This document shows positions 9,530 to 19,118 of a stretch of DNA of 64,000 bases, piece after piece. How positions within the stretch are numbered: position 1 is the first letter of the stretch; each line of letters opens with the position of its first letter. The position numbers and the translations under genes are program-made. Location: assembly GCA_017940385.1 (NCBI GenBank), contig JAGAYS010000057.1, forward strand, positions 1 to 64,000. The letters are read 5' to 3'. The notes beneath the pieces were generated by a model, which saw only the letters and a list, made by a program, of their open reading frames with translations, was not told the origin of the DNA and did not search any database. The stretch is from Ruminobacter sp. Its GTDB lineage: Bacteria > Pseudomonadota > Gammaproteobacteria > Enterobacterales > Succinivibrionaceae.

Positions 9530-12500
9530 ATGAATACCCAAAATAGTTCGCAGGATGAAAGTAATCAGACAGCAGGCCAGAAAATCAATATTCTGGCAGA
9601 CATAAACGATAACCTTAACTACGTCTCTTTCCACAATAACGAGAGTTTTATTAACAGCATCTACATAACGTCCAACTCTCACATTGACGCCCCTGCCGTT
9701 GAAATAGCATTTGCTTCTGGCATATCCGAAATATACACGGAGAACATCACGGAACTGCAGGCATCAGAGTCTTATGTCATCGAGAATCCGAAAATTGTAT
9801 TCAACCCTCTGACTCTGTCTTCATATACGGACAGTTTCAAGGATGTCATTTACATTACGGTAAAAGACGCGGCAGGTAACGAACTGGGCAAATATTCAAA
9901 AAACATAGAAATTCAGGCACATGATTTCTGGAACATGTCCAAGACTGAAATGCTGGCATCATTCGTGACCCCTAACTCACCGGTTCTTTCGGATCTGCTT
10001 GCCCTTGCGGAAGGGAAATTAAAGAAAATAAACCCTTCTCTCAGCTTCAATGCCTATCAAAGCAATAACATCAACCATGTCAACCAGCAGTTTTCCGCAA
10101 TTTATCAGGCAGTTCAGGATCAGCATATCCGCTACCAGGTAGCTCCCGCATCAGCCCACATACGCGGAGATCAGCGCATAAGAAGCTGTGAAAGCATTCT
10201 TCATGATAAAACCGGGAACTGTCTTGATTTGTCATGTCTTCTGGCGTCTCTGCTTGAAAACGTGGGACTGCACCCCCTTCTCGTGCTTTTTGATGATCAT
10301 GCCTACGTAGGAGTATGGACATGTGCCGATCCGTATCCTAACAGTCTCATAGAAGACAGGGAAACGGTTCTCAAGCATGCGGCAGTAAACATTCACGACA
10401 TCATTCTTGCAGAAAGTACCATGCTCTGCACTTCAGCCTCTTTTGACACAGCCGTAAATGAAGCAGACAAAAATCTGAAGATTAAGAATTTTGAACTGGC
10501 ACTGGACATCTATCGCAGCCGACTCAACGGTTACAAGCCACTGCCTCAGAAAATTCAGAAAGAAGACGGCTCAATAGAGCTTGTTCAGGACAGCAAATTT
10601 AAACAAATCGTCAAGCCGCAGAATCTTGACCCGCTGGAAATACGCATCTCCGAAAACAATCAGGGAAAAATGACGCATCTCCAGATATGGAAAAACAAAC
10701 TCCTTGATCTCAGTCTCAGAAACCGTCTGCTTAACCTGAGATTCGACAAAGGAGCCTGTCAGATCCTTATAAGCACATTGGCGAATTTTGAAGATAATAT
10801 TTCACAGGGAAAAAAATACACACTCAACACCCTGCCTGAAGCTGCCGTAACGGAGTATGAAAATAACAACGGGACTCTTACGGACAATCTTGAAAATCTT
10901 GTCAGTGAAGACGAAAAGACCTGTAATCTTCACGTTCCCATTTCCGATGAAGACACGCTGACAAAAACTCTTCAGAAATTATACAGAGAATCCCAAACCT
11001 CAATGGAAGAAAATGGTGCCAATTCATTCTTCCTTACAATGGGACTGCTTAAATGGTATGAATCCGACACCTCTTCAAATCCAAAATATGCCCCCATACT
11101 GATGATCCCGGTAGACATAAGCCGTAAAAATTCACGCTCACCGTTTGTGCTCTCAGGTCGTGACGAAGAAACCATCATCAATCATACTCTGCTTGAAATG
11201 CTGCGACAGTCATTTGAGATAGAAATCCCGGGACTTGATGATTTGCCGAAAGACGAAAACGGAGTTGATGTTAAGAAAATTCTGGCAATCTTCCGCAAGT
11301 CCGTCATGCAAATGCCAAGATGGGACATTGAAGAAAAAGCAGGCATTGGGAATTTCTCCTTCAGAAAATTCGTAATGTGGCAGGATCTTGTTGCCAATGA
11401 AAAATACTTCAGAAGAAACGAGCTGTTTAACGCGCTGTGTAACGGTACATTCACCGGAGAAAAATTCTCACCCCCCGAAAACATGGGCAAACCTGTAGAT
11501 GAACGTTTCAGTTATGGTGAGCTGTGTCAGCCAATTATGGCGGACACCAGTCAGCTCGACGCACTGTGGCAGGCCTCTTCAGGTCGTAGTTTCGTACTCC
11601 AGGGACCTCCGGGAACAGGCAAATCCCAAACAATTACAAACATAATAGCCGACGCTCTGTCAAAAAGAAAAAAAGTGTTGTTTGTTGCGGAAAAAATGGC
11701 CGCGCTCAGCGTAGTCTTCCGTCGACTCTCCAAACTCGGACTGTCACCTTACTGTCTGGAACTGCATTCTAATACCCAGAGAAAAAGCGTGGTTCTCAAC
11801 AGACTGGCTGAGAGTATCCCTGACGGTCCAAAGAGTAACATCAATGACTTCTCTCTTCTCTGTAAAACACTCAACGGCCAGAAGAACGAAATCAAAGCGG
11901 AAATTTCCGCACTGCACGAAAAGAAGTGCGCAAACCTCAGTGTTTACGATGCCATGTGCATATCGGCCAAAGCCAATGACGTGCCTGCACTTGACGTGGA
12001 TGAGAACTTCCTTAAAAACACAACGGCAGAGATTCTTCTGCAGGTAAATACTGCACTGAGAGAACTCGCCTTGCTGACTCAGGTTAACGATAACCTGGCT
12101 GACAATCCTCTTCATCTGTCTCATCTCTGCAAAGTCCCTGCCGGCACTCCGGACATCAGTACTGAAGACATGATTACTGCAGGCAGAAAGGCTGCAGAGG
12201 CTGAGGAGAAAGCAGAAAGTATTCTCGGCATTCCAAGGGATACTTTGGGCATATTCAAAACGGCTGTAACGGTAAGCAGAATAAACAGACAGATGCAGAC
12301 GCCGGATATCAGTACGGAAATGCTCGGCTCAGCAAATCTTTCAGCACTCTCATCAGAAATCAAGGAGACCGTAAATAAATTCCGAAGAAAGAAGGAACTG
12401 GCTGCCGTTCTCGGTAAAAACGCTGATGATGTACTTTCCGTTGACATTCATAATCTGATAAAAGAGTGGGAACTTGACGAACAGAAATTTTTCATAGGCA

Positions 12501-14692
12501 GGTTCCTGTCACACAGAAACAGTATTTCCGTACTGCAGAAAACTCTGGGAGCTGACATAAAAATCACATCAGACAATTTTCTGGAAACGGCTCAGAAAGC
12601 TGAAGAATATTCCGGAGTATGCAAGGATGCGGAGGTCAGCCTGTCCGCATTCAGTTCCTCATGTCCTAAACTTGCATCTCTGTTTACCGCAGATTCTGAA
12701 AAGGCATGCATATATGCCGAAAACACCCTGAAAGTCGCTGAAGAAATTAAAAATATAGAGAAGGAAATTAACGGCATTCCGGTGCTTTCAAACATAACTT
12801 CCGCCATGAGTTCTGCTGAAAACTCACCGGATTCGGTTATTGCCGGCATCAGTGAAATCAGTTCGGTTCTTGATGCTATGGTCACCGCCGTGCATAAAAT
12901 CACGGAGTATTTCCAGGTTAACGAAAAAGACCTTCCGGCAAGTATTAACGAGGTAACAGATATCTCCAGAGGTCTTCTCGAAAACAGAAACAACATCGGA
13001 GAATGGGCAGATCTTAACTCCCGCCTCGAAAAAATTGCGGCAAACGGATTCGGCCAGCTGGCAGAAAACATAAGACACGGTAAAATAAAATCATCCGTCG
13101 GGGATCACTATGCGGATCTTGTTCTTGCAAAAACCATCTGCAACTACTATCTCAACCACGACACCAGTCTTGCGGGATTTAGGGGAATACTGTTCACCGA
13201 CAAAATGACCCAGCTTGGAGAAAACACCTCAAAATTCAGGGAAGGATGCAAAAACACGCTTCTTACCGCTATGCAGTACTATCGCAGGACGGCTGAAAAT
13301 GATGAAAGCCTCAGTCAGGAAAGAACTTTCCTGTCAAAGGCCATCAAAAACCATGGAAGAAAGCAGAGCATACGCTCCATTTTTGACAATATAGAACATC
13401 TGCTTCCTAAGCTGTGCCCATGCATGCTGATGAGCCCACTGTCAGTTGCCCAGTACCTGTCACCTGACAAATATGAATTCGATCTTATCATTTTTGATGA
13501 AGCATCTCAGCTGCCTACTTCGGAAGCTGTCGGTGCCATTGCAAGAGGGCGTCAGCTTATTGTGGTCGGAGATCCGAAACAGATGCCTCCTACCGACTTC
13601 TTCTCTGCCAAACAGACAGACGTGCCTGAAGAACTTGAAGATCTGGAAAGCGTGCTTGATGACTGCATGGCTCTTGGAATGCCGGTAACAACCCTCAACT
13701 GGCATTACCGCAGCACTCATGAAAGTCTGATAGCCTTCAGTAACATAATGTACTATGAGAACAGACTGTGCACGTTCCCTTCCCCTGACGACCAACAGTC
13801 CAAAATTACCTACATTGAGGTAAACGGCCTGTACGATCGCGGAGGCTCCGGAAGAAATAAGGAAGAAAGTAAACAAACAATAGAATATCTGGAAAACTTC
13901 CTGAGTAATGATGCAAATCTTGATACCTCCATAGGCCTCCTTACCTTCAACAGTCGCCAGCAGGCTCAGCTTGAGGATGATTTGGAAAAACTGTACAGAA
14001 GAAGACCGGAACTCGAAGACAGGGCATTAAAGCTTCCTGAACCGATCTTTATAAAGAACCTTGAAAACGTTCAGGGTGACGAAAGAGACATTATCGTGTT
14101 CTCAATTGGTTTCGGTAAAGACTCATCCGGCCGAATAACCATGAACTTCGGTCCGTTAAACAGAGCCGGCGGTGAAAGACGTCTAAATGTGGCAATTACC
14201 AGGGCAAAGAAAGAAATGGTCGTATTTTCTTCACTTGATCCTGATTCAATGCACCTTACAAACCTGTCTTCAGAAGGAGTCAGAGGCTTAAAGTCATTCC
14301 TTACCTATGCGAAAAAAGGCTACAGGTACCTTCCAAACAGGAATGCAATGCACTCCTTTAAAAACGACAGACTTATAGAGGTTCTCGCAGCCAGACTCAG
14401 GGAACACGGATATGAAAGCACGCCAAGTCTGGGTACCTCAAACTTTAAAATTGATTTGGCTGTTAAGGATCCTAAGAATCCGGCCAGATACGTAGCCTGC
14501 ATAATGAGTGACGGTTACGGCTTCTCGGCTGACTATGCCGTAGCCGATAAATGCTGTGGCCAGCCGTCGGTTCTTACGGGACTGGGATGGAAAATAATCC
14601 GTATCTGGAGCTGTGAATGGTACAGGGATCCTGAAACCGTTCTTCAGAAAGTACTGAAACAGCTTGAAGACATCACGGGAAGCCGTTCCTGA
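9530..14692 (+). CDS. Hhe-like defence protein: transglutaminase-like / DUF4011 / SF1 helicase / Vsr-like nuclease
   Basis: A 1720-residue multidomain protein. In order: an N-terminal beta-rich region (about 1-130); a transglutaminase/cysteine-protease-like segment with Cys231 in GNCLDLSC and His257 in DDHAYVGVW; the DUF4011 signature WKNKLLDLSLRNRLLNL (about 388-404); and a UPF1/UvrD-like helicase with Walker A GPPGTGKS (692-699), Walker B FDEASQ (Asp1323) and motif VI AITRAK (Arg1558). A 620-residue helical insert lies between Walker A and B. The C terminus resembles the Vsr-like MTES_1575 nuclease (Asp1642, GLGWKIIRIWS), but the usual IExDG motif reads IMSDG (Met1659), so cleavage activity is doubtful. 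DUF4011-helicase-Vsr proteins were described as the single-gene anti-phage system Hhe (Gao et al. 2020); defence here is inference by architecture. It stands alone, has a weak ribosome site and a terminator. Confidence 0.85.
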   Translation: MNTQNSSQDESNQTAGQKINILADINDNLNYVSFHNNESFINSIYITSNSHIDAPAVEIAFASGISEIYTENITELQASESYVIENPKIVFNPLTLSSYTDSFKDVIYITVKDAAGNELGKYSKNIEIQAHDFWNMSKTEMLASFVTPNSPVLSDLLALAEGKLKKINPSLSFNAYQSNNINHVNQQFSAIYQAVQDQHIRYQVAPASAHIRGDQRIRSCESILHDKTGNCLDLSCLLASLLENVGLHPLLVLFDDHAYVGVWTCADPYPNSLIEDRETVLKHAAVNIHDIILAESTMLCTSASFDTAVNEADKNLKIKNFELALDIYRSRLNGYKPLPQKIQKEDGSIELVQDSKFKQIVKPQNLDPLEIRISENNQGKMTHLQIWKNKLLDLSLRNRLLNLRFDKGACQILISTLANFEDNISQGKKYTLNTLPEAAVTEYENNNGTLTDNLENLVSEDEKTCNLHVPISDEDTLTKTLQKLYRESQTSMEENGANSFFLTMGLLKWYESDTSSNPKYAPILMIPVDISRKNSRSPFVLSGRDEETIINHTLLEMLRQSFEIEIPGLDDLPKDENGVDVKKILAIFRKSVMQMPRWDIEEKAGIGNFSFRKFVMWQDLVANEKYFRRNELFNALCNGTFTGEKFSPPENMGKPVDERFSYGELCQPIMADTSQLDALWQASSGRSFVLQGPPGTGKSQTITNIIADALSKRKKVLFVAEKMAALSVVFRRLSKLGLSPYCLELHSNTQRKSVVLNRLAESIPDGPKSNINDFSLLCKTLNGQKNEIKAEISALHEKKCANLSVYDAMCISAKANDVPALDVDENFLKNTTAEILLQVNTALRELALLTQVNDNLADNPLHLSHLCKVPAGTPDISTEDMITAGRKAAEAEEKAESILGIPRDTLGIFKTAVTVSRINRQMQTPDISTEMLGSANLSALSSEIKETVNKFRRKKELAAVLGKNADDVLSVDIHNLIKEWELDEQKFFIGRFLSHRNSISVLQKTLGADIKITSDNFLETAQKAEEYSGVCKDAEVSLSAFSSSCPKLASLFTADSEKACIYAENTLKVAEEIKNIEKEINGIPVLSNITSAMSSAENSPDSVIAGISEISSVLDAMVTAVHKITEYFQVNEKDLPASINEVTDISRGLLENRNNIGEWADLNSRLEKIAANGFGQLAENIRHGKIKSSVGDHYADLVLAKTICNYYLNHDTSLAGFRGILFTDKMTQLGENTSKFREGCKNTLLTAMQYYRRTAENDESLSQERTFLSKAIKNHGRKQSIRSIFDNIEHLLPKLCPCMLMSPLSVAQYLSPDKYEFDLIIFDEASQLPTSEAVGAIARGRQLIVVGDPKQMPPTDFFSAKQTDVPEELEDLESVLDDCMALGMPVTTLNWHYRSTHESLIAFSNIMYYENRLCTFPSPDDQQSKITYIEVNGLYDRGGSGRNKEESKQTIEYLENFLSNDANLDTSIGLLTFNSRQQAQLEDDLEKLYRRRPELEDRALKLPEPIFIKNLENVQGDERDIIVFSIGFGKDSSGRITMNFGPLNRAGGERRLNVAITRAKKEMVVFSSLDPDSMHLTNLSSEGVRGLKSFLTYAKKGYRYLPNRNAMHSFKNDRLIEVLAARLREHGYESTPSLGTSNFKIDLAVKDPKNPARYVACIMSDGYGFSADYAVADKCCGQPSVLTGLGWKIIRIWSCEWYRDPETVLQKVLKQLEDITGSRS

Positions 14693-14707
14693 TAAATTTG
14701 AAATGTT

Positions 14708-14741
14708 AAACGGGAGAACTTATCGGTCTCCTGTTTATTTT
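14708..14741 (+). terminator. Rho-independent terminator after the Hhe-like gene
   Basis: A 10-bp stem (14708-14717 with 14727-14736, AAACGGGAGA with TCTCCTGTTT, one G-T pair), 9-base loop, followed by ATTTTT. It isolates the large gene from kdsC. Confidence 0.8.
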
Positions 14742-14868
14742 TCCAATATCGGTGCAGTTTTTGATAGAATAGTATGTTAGAAATGCCGTCTGTGGCACTC
14801 ATAACTTAATTTTGTTGTTAACACAGCCTCAAAATCTGTTTTACCGACACTAAATACGGATGTTTACC

Positions 14869-15423
14869 ATGTCGCTTACAAGATTAACTCCTTACGGTAC
14901 CATTTCCGAAGCATTACTGGAACGAATCGGAAAAATCAGAATTCTGCTCAGCGATGTCGACGGCGTACTGTCTGACGGCAAAATTTATATCTCTAATTCC
15001 GGCGATGAAATCAAAAGCTTCAACACTAAAGACGGTTTCGGCATTGTGGCCGTACAGAAACAGGGTGTGGACTTCGGAGTCATTACAGGCAGGGAATCAG
15101 AGATAGTAAACATAAGAATGAAGTCCCTCGGGGCAAAATACGTTTATCAGGGAATAAGTGATAAAACCGCAGTACTTCAGGAAATAATGAAGACTGCAGG
15201 AGTTACGGCCGAAGAAGTTGCGTACATCGGGGATGACGTTATTGATATTACGGTATTCAATTGCTGCGGTATGTCATTCTGTCCGAAAGACGCACATCCG
15301 ACTGTGTTGGCAGCAGCTGATTACATATGCCATCTTGATGGCGGAAACGGTGCTGTAAGAGAGGTATGCGACCTGATTCTTACTGCCAGAGGTGCCATGA
15401 ACATCATTGGAGCCAGTATCTGA
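14869..15423 (+). CDS. kdsC: 3-deoxy-D-manno-octulosonate 8-phosphate phosphatase (KdsC)
   Basis: A HAD phosphatase that removes phosphate from KDO-8-P to give KDO for the LPS inner core. The C0-type HAD nucleophile motif is SDVDGVLSDG, followed by the YVYQG segment and the acidic motif GDDVID. The C-terminal GGNGAVREVCDLIL matches the KdsC tail that inserts into the neighbouring tetramer subunit. ATG 14869 is chosen; ATG 14860 in frame is an alternative three codons upstream. It heads kdsC-lptC-lptA-lptB as in E. coli, but kdsD, the isomerase normally upstream, is not in the window. Confidence 0.94.
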   Translation: MSLTRLTPYGTISEALLERIGKIRILLSDVDGVLSDGKIYISNSGDEIKSFNTKDGFGIVAVQKQGVDFGVITGRESEIVNIRMKSLGAKYVYQGISDKTAVLQEIMKTAGVTAEEVAYIGDDVIDITVFNCCGMSFCPKDAHPTVLAAADYICHLDGGNGAVREVCDLILTARGAMNIIGASI

Positions 15424-15424
15424 T

Positions 15425-16036
15425 ATGCGCAGAATTCTGAAGATTACCCCATTCATTGTTCTGTTGGTATGTTCCTACTATTTCTACGACTGGGTAAGCG
15501 TACAGGAACAGACTGAAAGAGACAAGCTGCTGGAGGTTCAGCCGGTTTTTTCAGCGCGCAACATTTCAACCAAACAGTACAATTCCGACGGAATGCTGTA
15601 CGGAAGCATAAATGCTGAAGAAGCCGAATATTTTGACAGTCTGGATCAAACAAACTTTACGCACCCGATTGTTACTTATTCTCCGGCTCTGGATAAAAAA
15701 AACAGGGACATGGAAAAACTCAGTTCCGAGAGCAACGGAACCTGGAAAGTTGAGGCGGAAACCGGCTCAATGACAGGCTCGGCAGACACTATTTTTCTGC
15801 GGGGAAACGTTATTGCAAGTTCCTCAGGAAAAAACAGCATCATAAGGGAAATACGCACGTCATACCTGGAAATAGATCTGGGCACTGATGAGGTCAGAAC
15901 TCCCGAAGAAGTGTATATCATCGGTAACCACTTTACTAATCACGGTAAGAAATTTAAAGGCCAGTTAGCCTCAAAGTACTTTGAACTATCAGAGGATTGT
16001 CATGCAACATACACCGGGTTTACTCAAAATAAATAA
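15425..16036 (+). CDS. lptC: LPS export protein LptC
   Basis: A bitopic inner-membrane protein linking the LptB2FG transporter to the periplasmic LptA bridge. A single N-terminal transmembrane helix spans about residues 4-22 (PFIVLLVCSYYFYDW), followed by a periplasmic beta-jellyroll containing VQPVFSARNIST and repeated short beta strands. At 203 residues it is near E. coli LptC (191). ATG 15425 lies one base after the kdsC stop, with GGAG in the kdsC 3' end; the frame runs back to a TTG at 15407. Its 3' end overlaps lptA. Confidence 0.9.
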   Translation: MRRILKITPFIVLLVCSYYFYDWVSVQEQTERDKLLEVQPVFSARNISTKQYNSDGMLYGSINAEEAEYFDSLDQTNFTHPIVTYSPALDKKNRDMEKLSSESNGTWKVEAETGSMTGSADTIFLRGNVIASSSGKNSIIREIRTSYLEIDLGTDEVRTPEEVYIIGNHFTNHGKKFKGQLASKYFELSEDCHATYTGFTQNK

Positions 16037-16628
16037 GTTTACGGCAGTTTGCCTGTTATTCAGCTTTATCGGTCTGATTAACGTTGCCGAAGCAAAACAG
16101 AATGACTTTAAGGAAACAATCAGCATTAGCTCAGGCAGACAGATAGCTGATCTCGGTTCGAATAAAATTACATTTACCGATGAAGTCGAAATAACCCAGG
16201 GCTCCATTAAAATCAATGCCGACAGGGTTGAAATAGTCCGCAATGAAAAAGGCCAGATAAAAAGTGCCACGGCATTCGGCAAGCCGGCCGTGTTTTCACA
16301 GCTTCTAGACAACGGCAAACCGGTAACGGCAAAAAGCCATACCATTGCCTACTATCCTACAAAACAGACCGTCGAGCTTAAAAACAATGCGTCCATCGAA
16401 CAGGGTTCTTCTAAAATAACCAGTGACAGCATCGTCTACAATATTGCCAAAGAAAGGATTGAAGCTTCCTCTAACGAAACATCAGGCAAAAAGGGAAATC
16501 GCGTTACAACAGTCTTCATTCCGGAAGAACTGAAAGCCCAGATTGACGAAGACAAGGCAGAAATTCAGAAAGAAACGGACTCAGAAAAACAGAATGAATC
16601 CAAGAATGAAGATACCAAAAAAGAGTAA
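16002..16628 (+). CDS. lptA: LPS export periplasmic protein LptA
   Basis: Polymerising periplasmic jellyroll protein forming the bridge along which LPS moves to LptDE. A signal peptide ends near AEA (about residue 31). The OstA-like domain follows with [19 protein letters not shown] and [14 protein letters not shown]. At 208 residues it has an extra charged, Lys/Glu-rich C-terminal tail of about 30 residues compared with E. coli LptA (185). ATG 16002 has AGAGGA six bases upstream; the frame extends to 15981. It overlaps lptC by 35 bases and is followed by lptB. Confidence 0.92.
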   Translation: MQHTPGLLKINKFTAVCLLFSFIGLINVAEAKQNDFKETISISSGRQIADLGSNKITFTDEVEITQGSIKINADRVEIVRNEKGQIKSATAFGKPAVFSQLLDNGKPVTAKSHTIAYYPTKQTVELKNNASIEQGSSKITSDSIVYNIAKERIEASSNETSGKKGNRVTTVFIPEELKAQIDEDKAEIQKETDSEKQNESKNEDTKKE

Positions 16629-16633
16629 CCCAA

Positions 16634-17362
16634 ATGAGTACATTAAGAGCAGAGCATCTCTTTAAACAGTTTAAATCAAGAGTTGTGGTTAATGACGTAT
16701 CCCTAACCATCAAGAACGGAGAAATCGTCGGACTTCTAGGACCTAACGGTGCAGGTAAAACCACTTCATTTTATATGATTGTCGGTATCATTAAAGCAGA
16801 TAGCGGTCATGTGTTCATTGACGATCAGGAAATAACCCATAAGCCGATGGATCAGCGGGCAGCATTCGGTCTTGGGTACCTGCCTCAGGAAGCATCTATC
16901 TGGCGCAGGCTGACCGTAAGGGAAAACCTCATGGGAGCTCTTGAACTGAATAAAAAAATTCACTCAAAAACTGACAGATACAACCGAATGCAACAGCTTC
17001 TGAGTGAATTCAGAATCGAACACATAGCAGGAAACACCGGCATGAGTCTCTCCGGCGGTGAACGCAGACGTGTTGAAATAGCAAGAGCCCTGGCTTCAGA
17101 TCCGCAATTTATCCTGCTGGACGAACCTTTCGCTGGTGTGGATCCGATAAGCGTCGGTGAAATCAAGGGAATCATAGAGCAGTTACGCAACCGCGGGATC
17201 GGCGTTCTCATCACAGACCATAACGTAAGGGAAACTCTCGATGTCTGCGAAAGAGCGTACATTGTTAATCAGGGAAACATGATTGCCTACGGTAAGCCTG
17301 AAGATATTCTTAACAACGAACTCGTAAAGAAGGTATATCTGGGTAACGACTTCTCCATCTGA
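16634..17362 (+). CDS. lptB: LPS export ABC transporter ATPase LptB
   Basis: The cytoplasmic ATPase of LptB2FGC that powers LPS extraction from the inner membrane. Walker A is GPNGAGKTT near residue 38, then [15 protein letters not shown], signature [15 protein letters not shown], Walker [14 protein letters not shown] and switch His in [10 protein letters not shown]. At 242 residues it matches E. coli LptB (241) almost throughout. It ends the kdsC-lptCAB unit; in E. coli rpoN would follow on the same strand, but here rpoN is inverted and a terminator intervenes. Confidence 0.97.
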   Translation: MSTLRAEHLFKQFKSRVVVNDVSLTIKNGEIVGLLGPNGAGKTTSFYMIVGIIKADSGHVFIDDQEITHKPMDQRAAFGLGYLPQEASIWRRLTVRENLMGALELNKKIHSKTDRYNRMQQLLSEFRIEHIAGNTGMSLSGGERRRVEIARALASDPQFILLDEPFAGVDPISVGEIKGIIEQLRNRGIGVLITDHNVRETLDVCERAYIVNQGNMIAYGKPEDILNNELVKKVYLGNDFSI

Positions 17363-17471
17363 TATTTTTATGTCCTGAAACCTGACTTCATACTGCTGAT
17401 AGAATTCTTAGCGTATCAGTGCAGTTTATGTTATGAAAACATGTATTTCAGAAAACATCTGATTATCCGTC

Positions 17472-17493
17472 GCCGGCCGTCAGGCCGGCTTTT
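17472..17493 (+). terminator. Rho-independent terminator after lptB
   Basis: A perfect 7-bp GC stem (GCCGGCC at 17472-17478, GGCCGGC at 17483-17489), 4-base loop GTCA, then TTTT. It separates lptB from convergent rpoN. Confidence 0.85.
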
Positions 17494-17525
17494 CGTTACG
17501 TGACCTTCTGCAGTACGAAACGGGA

Positions 17526-19118
17526 CTATATGACCTTTCTCTGACTTGAAGGAGGAATGTTCAGCGATTCACGATACTTGGCTATTGTTCTTCTTGCCAC
17601 CTGAATTCCCTCATTCTCCAGAATCTTGGCCAACTGACTGTCAGAAAGAGGCTTTTTCTGGTTTTCCTCACTGATAAGCTTTTTAATCTTAGCCCTAATG
17701 GCCGTTGATGAAAACTCATCGGAGCTATCCGTGGAGCTGACGTGGCTGCTGAAAAAATACTTCAGCTCAAAAGTACCTCTCGGAGTATGGATATACTTTT
17801 CCGTGGTAACTCTCGAAATTGTTGATTCATGCAACCCTGTTTCCATGGCAATGTCATTCAGAACAAGAGGCTTCATGAACTGTTCCCCATGTTCAAAAAA
17901 ATCCTGCTGATGCTGAACAATGCACGATGCCACCCTGTAAAGAGTCTCATTGCGTTTGTTAACGCTCTGAATGAAAGAGTGCGCTTCCTGCATATGATTA
18001 CGTATGTACTGATTCTCCTGAGGATTTCTGACATTACTGCACAGCTGACAGTATGTTTCATTTAACTTTATTTTAGGAATTGCATTCGGATTCAGTTCAG
18101 CAATCCACACGCCGTCTTTCTTGTGAACGGAAACATCAGGTATTACATATTCACTCTTCTCCTGAGGAATACAGTTTCCTGGTCTTGGTTCAAGTCTGGT
18201 AATGATGTCTATGGCATCCTTCAACAAATGACTGTTTTTTTCCTTTATATCAAGATTTTTGGCAAGGGTTCTGAAATCCTTCTTTCCCAGAAGTTCGAGA
18301 TAGTCGGACACGATAACCCTGGCAAGACGCACGTTATCATCATTGTCGAACTGACTTAACTGAATTAAAAGAGATTCCTGCAGACTTCGGGATGCAATAC
18401 CAACGGGATCAAAATGCTGAACAACATTCAGAACCCTTTCAACATCAGCCATGGTCACCTCAGGAAACTCAGGCATTACTGCGGAAATAATGTCATCAAG
18501 AGACTCGGTAAGATAACCGGATTCGTTAATTCCGTCCAGAATAGCCTCGGCTATCAGATGATCAGAGTCACTCATAGGTGTCAGATTCAGCTGCCAGCTG
18601 AGATGTTCGGCAAGGCCATAACCGGTTGCCCCCTGATAATCATCCAGATCGTCTCCGTCTGAATTGTGAGTCCGCCGCGATGAAACTCCAGCGCTGTACG
18701 ATTCCTGCCAGAAATCAACTTCACCGCCACTGTCAGTCATCGTACTCCCGTCTTCACGGGAAATGGAATTATCACCGCCATCCTCACCTTTTAACGGGGT
18801 ATAGTCATTCTCCCCGCCGCCGTCAGCATAGGGCGCATTGTCCAGCGAAACCGTAGTATCGTTATTAAAGGGAGTAATATCATCATTTCCGTTTTCGAGA
18901 CGGTACTCTTTTTCCCTGATTTCATCAAGTGACGTGACATTACTGGAACCGGAGTCGTTCTCCTCCATTTCCAGAAAAGGATTCTTGTCCAGATTCTCCT
19001 GTATCTCATGCTGGAGATCTATGGTTGACAGCTGCAGCAATCTTATTGCCTGCTGCAGCTGCGGAGTCATTGTCAAAGTCTGAACATTGACTTGATTTAG
19101 ATTTAATCCGGCTTTCAT
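17526..19118 (-). CDS. rpoN: RNA polymerase sigma-54 factor (RpoN)
   Basis: Alternative sigma factor for -24/-12 promoters, used with AAA+ enhancer-binding activators. Region I is the Gln/Leu-rich N terminus (LNQVNVQTLTMTPQLQQAIR). An acidic, low-complexity region II (about residues 50-165) is followed by core-binding and DNA-binding domains, and the RpoN box reads ARRTIAKYRESL near residues 508-519 (canonical ARRTVAKYRE). At 530 residues it is longer than E. coli RpoN (477), mainly through region II. It lies on the minus strand between lptB and hpf, whereas in E. coli and relatives lptB-rpoN-hpf-ptsN all point one way. A 57-codon ORF lies 82 bases upstream on the same strand. Confidence 0.96.
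   Translation of the reverse strand: MKAGLNLNQVNVQTLTMTPQLQQAIRLLQLSTIDLQHEIQENLDKNPFLEMEENDSGSSNVTSLDEIREKEYRLENGNDDITPFNNDTTVSLDNAPYADGGGENDYTPLKGEDGGDNSISREDGSTMTDSGGEVDFWQESYSAGVSSRRTHNSDGDDLDDYQGATGYGLAEHLSWQLNLTPMSDSDHLIAEAILDGINESGYLTESLDDIISAVMPEFPEVTMADVERVLNVVQHFDPVGIASRSLQESLLIQLSQFDNDDNVRLARVIVSDYLELLGKKDFRTLAKNLDIKEKNSHLLKDAIDIITRLEPRPGNCIPQEKSEYVIPDVSVHKKDGVWIAELNPNAIPKIKLNETYCQLCSNVRNPQENQYIRNHMQEAHSFIQSVNKRNETLYRVASCIVQHQQDFFEHGEQFMKPLVLNDIAMETGLHESTISRVTTEKYIHTPRGTFELKYFFSSHVSSTDSSDEFSSTAIRAKIKKLISEENQKKPLSDSQLAKILENEGIQVARRTIAKYRESLNIPPSSQRKVI

Noticed and set aside
12592-13071. 159-codon minus-strand ORF inside the Hhe-like gene
   Set aside because: Antisense shadow of a long helical coding region, Ser/Leu-rich as expected for such a shadow.
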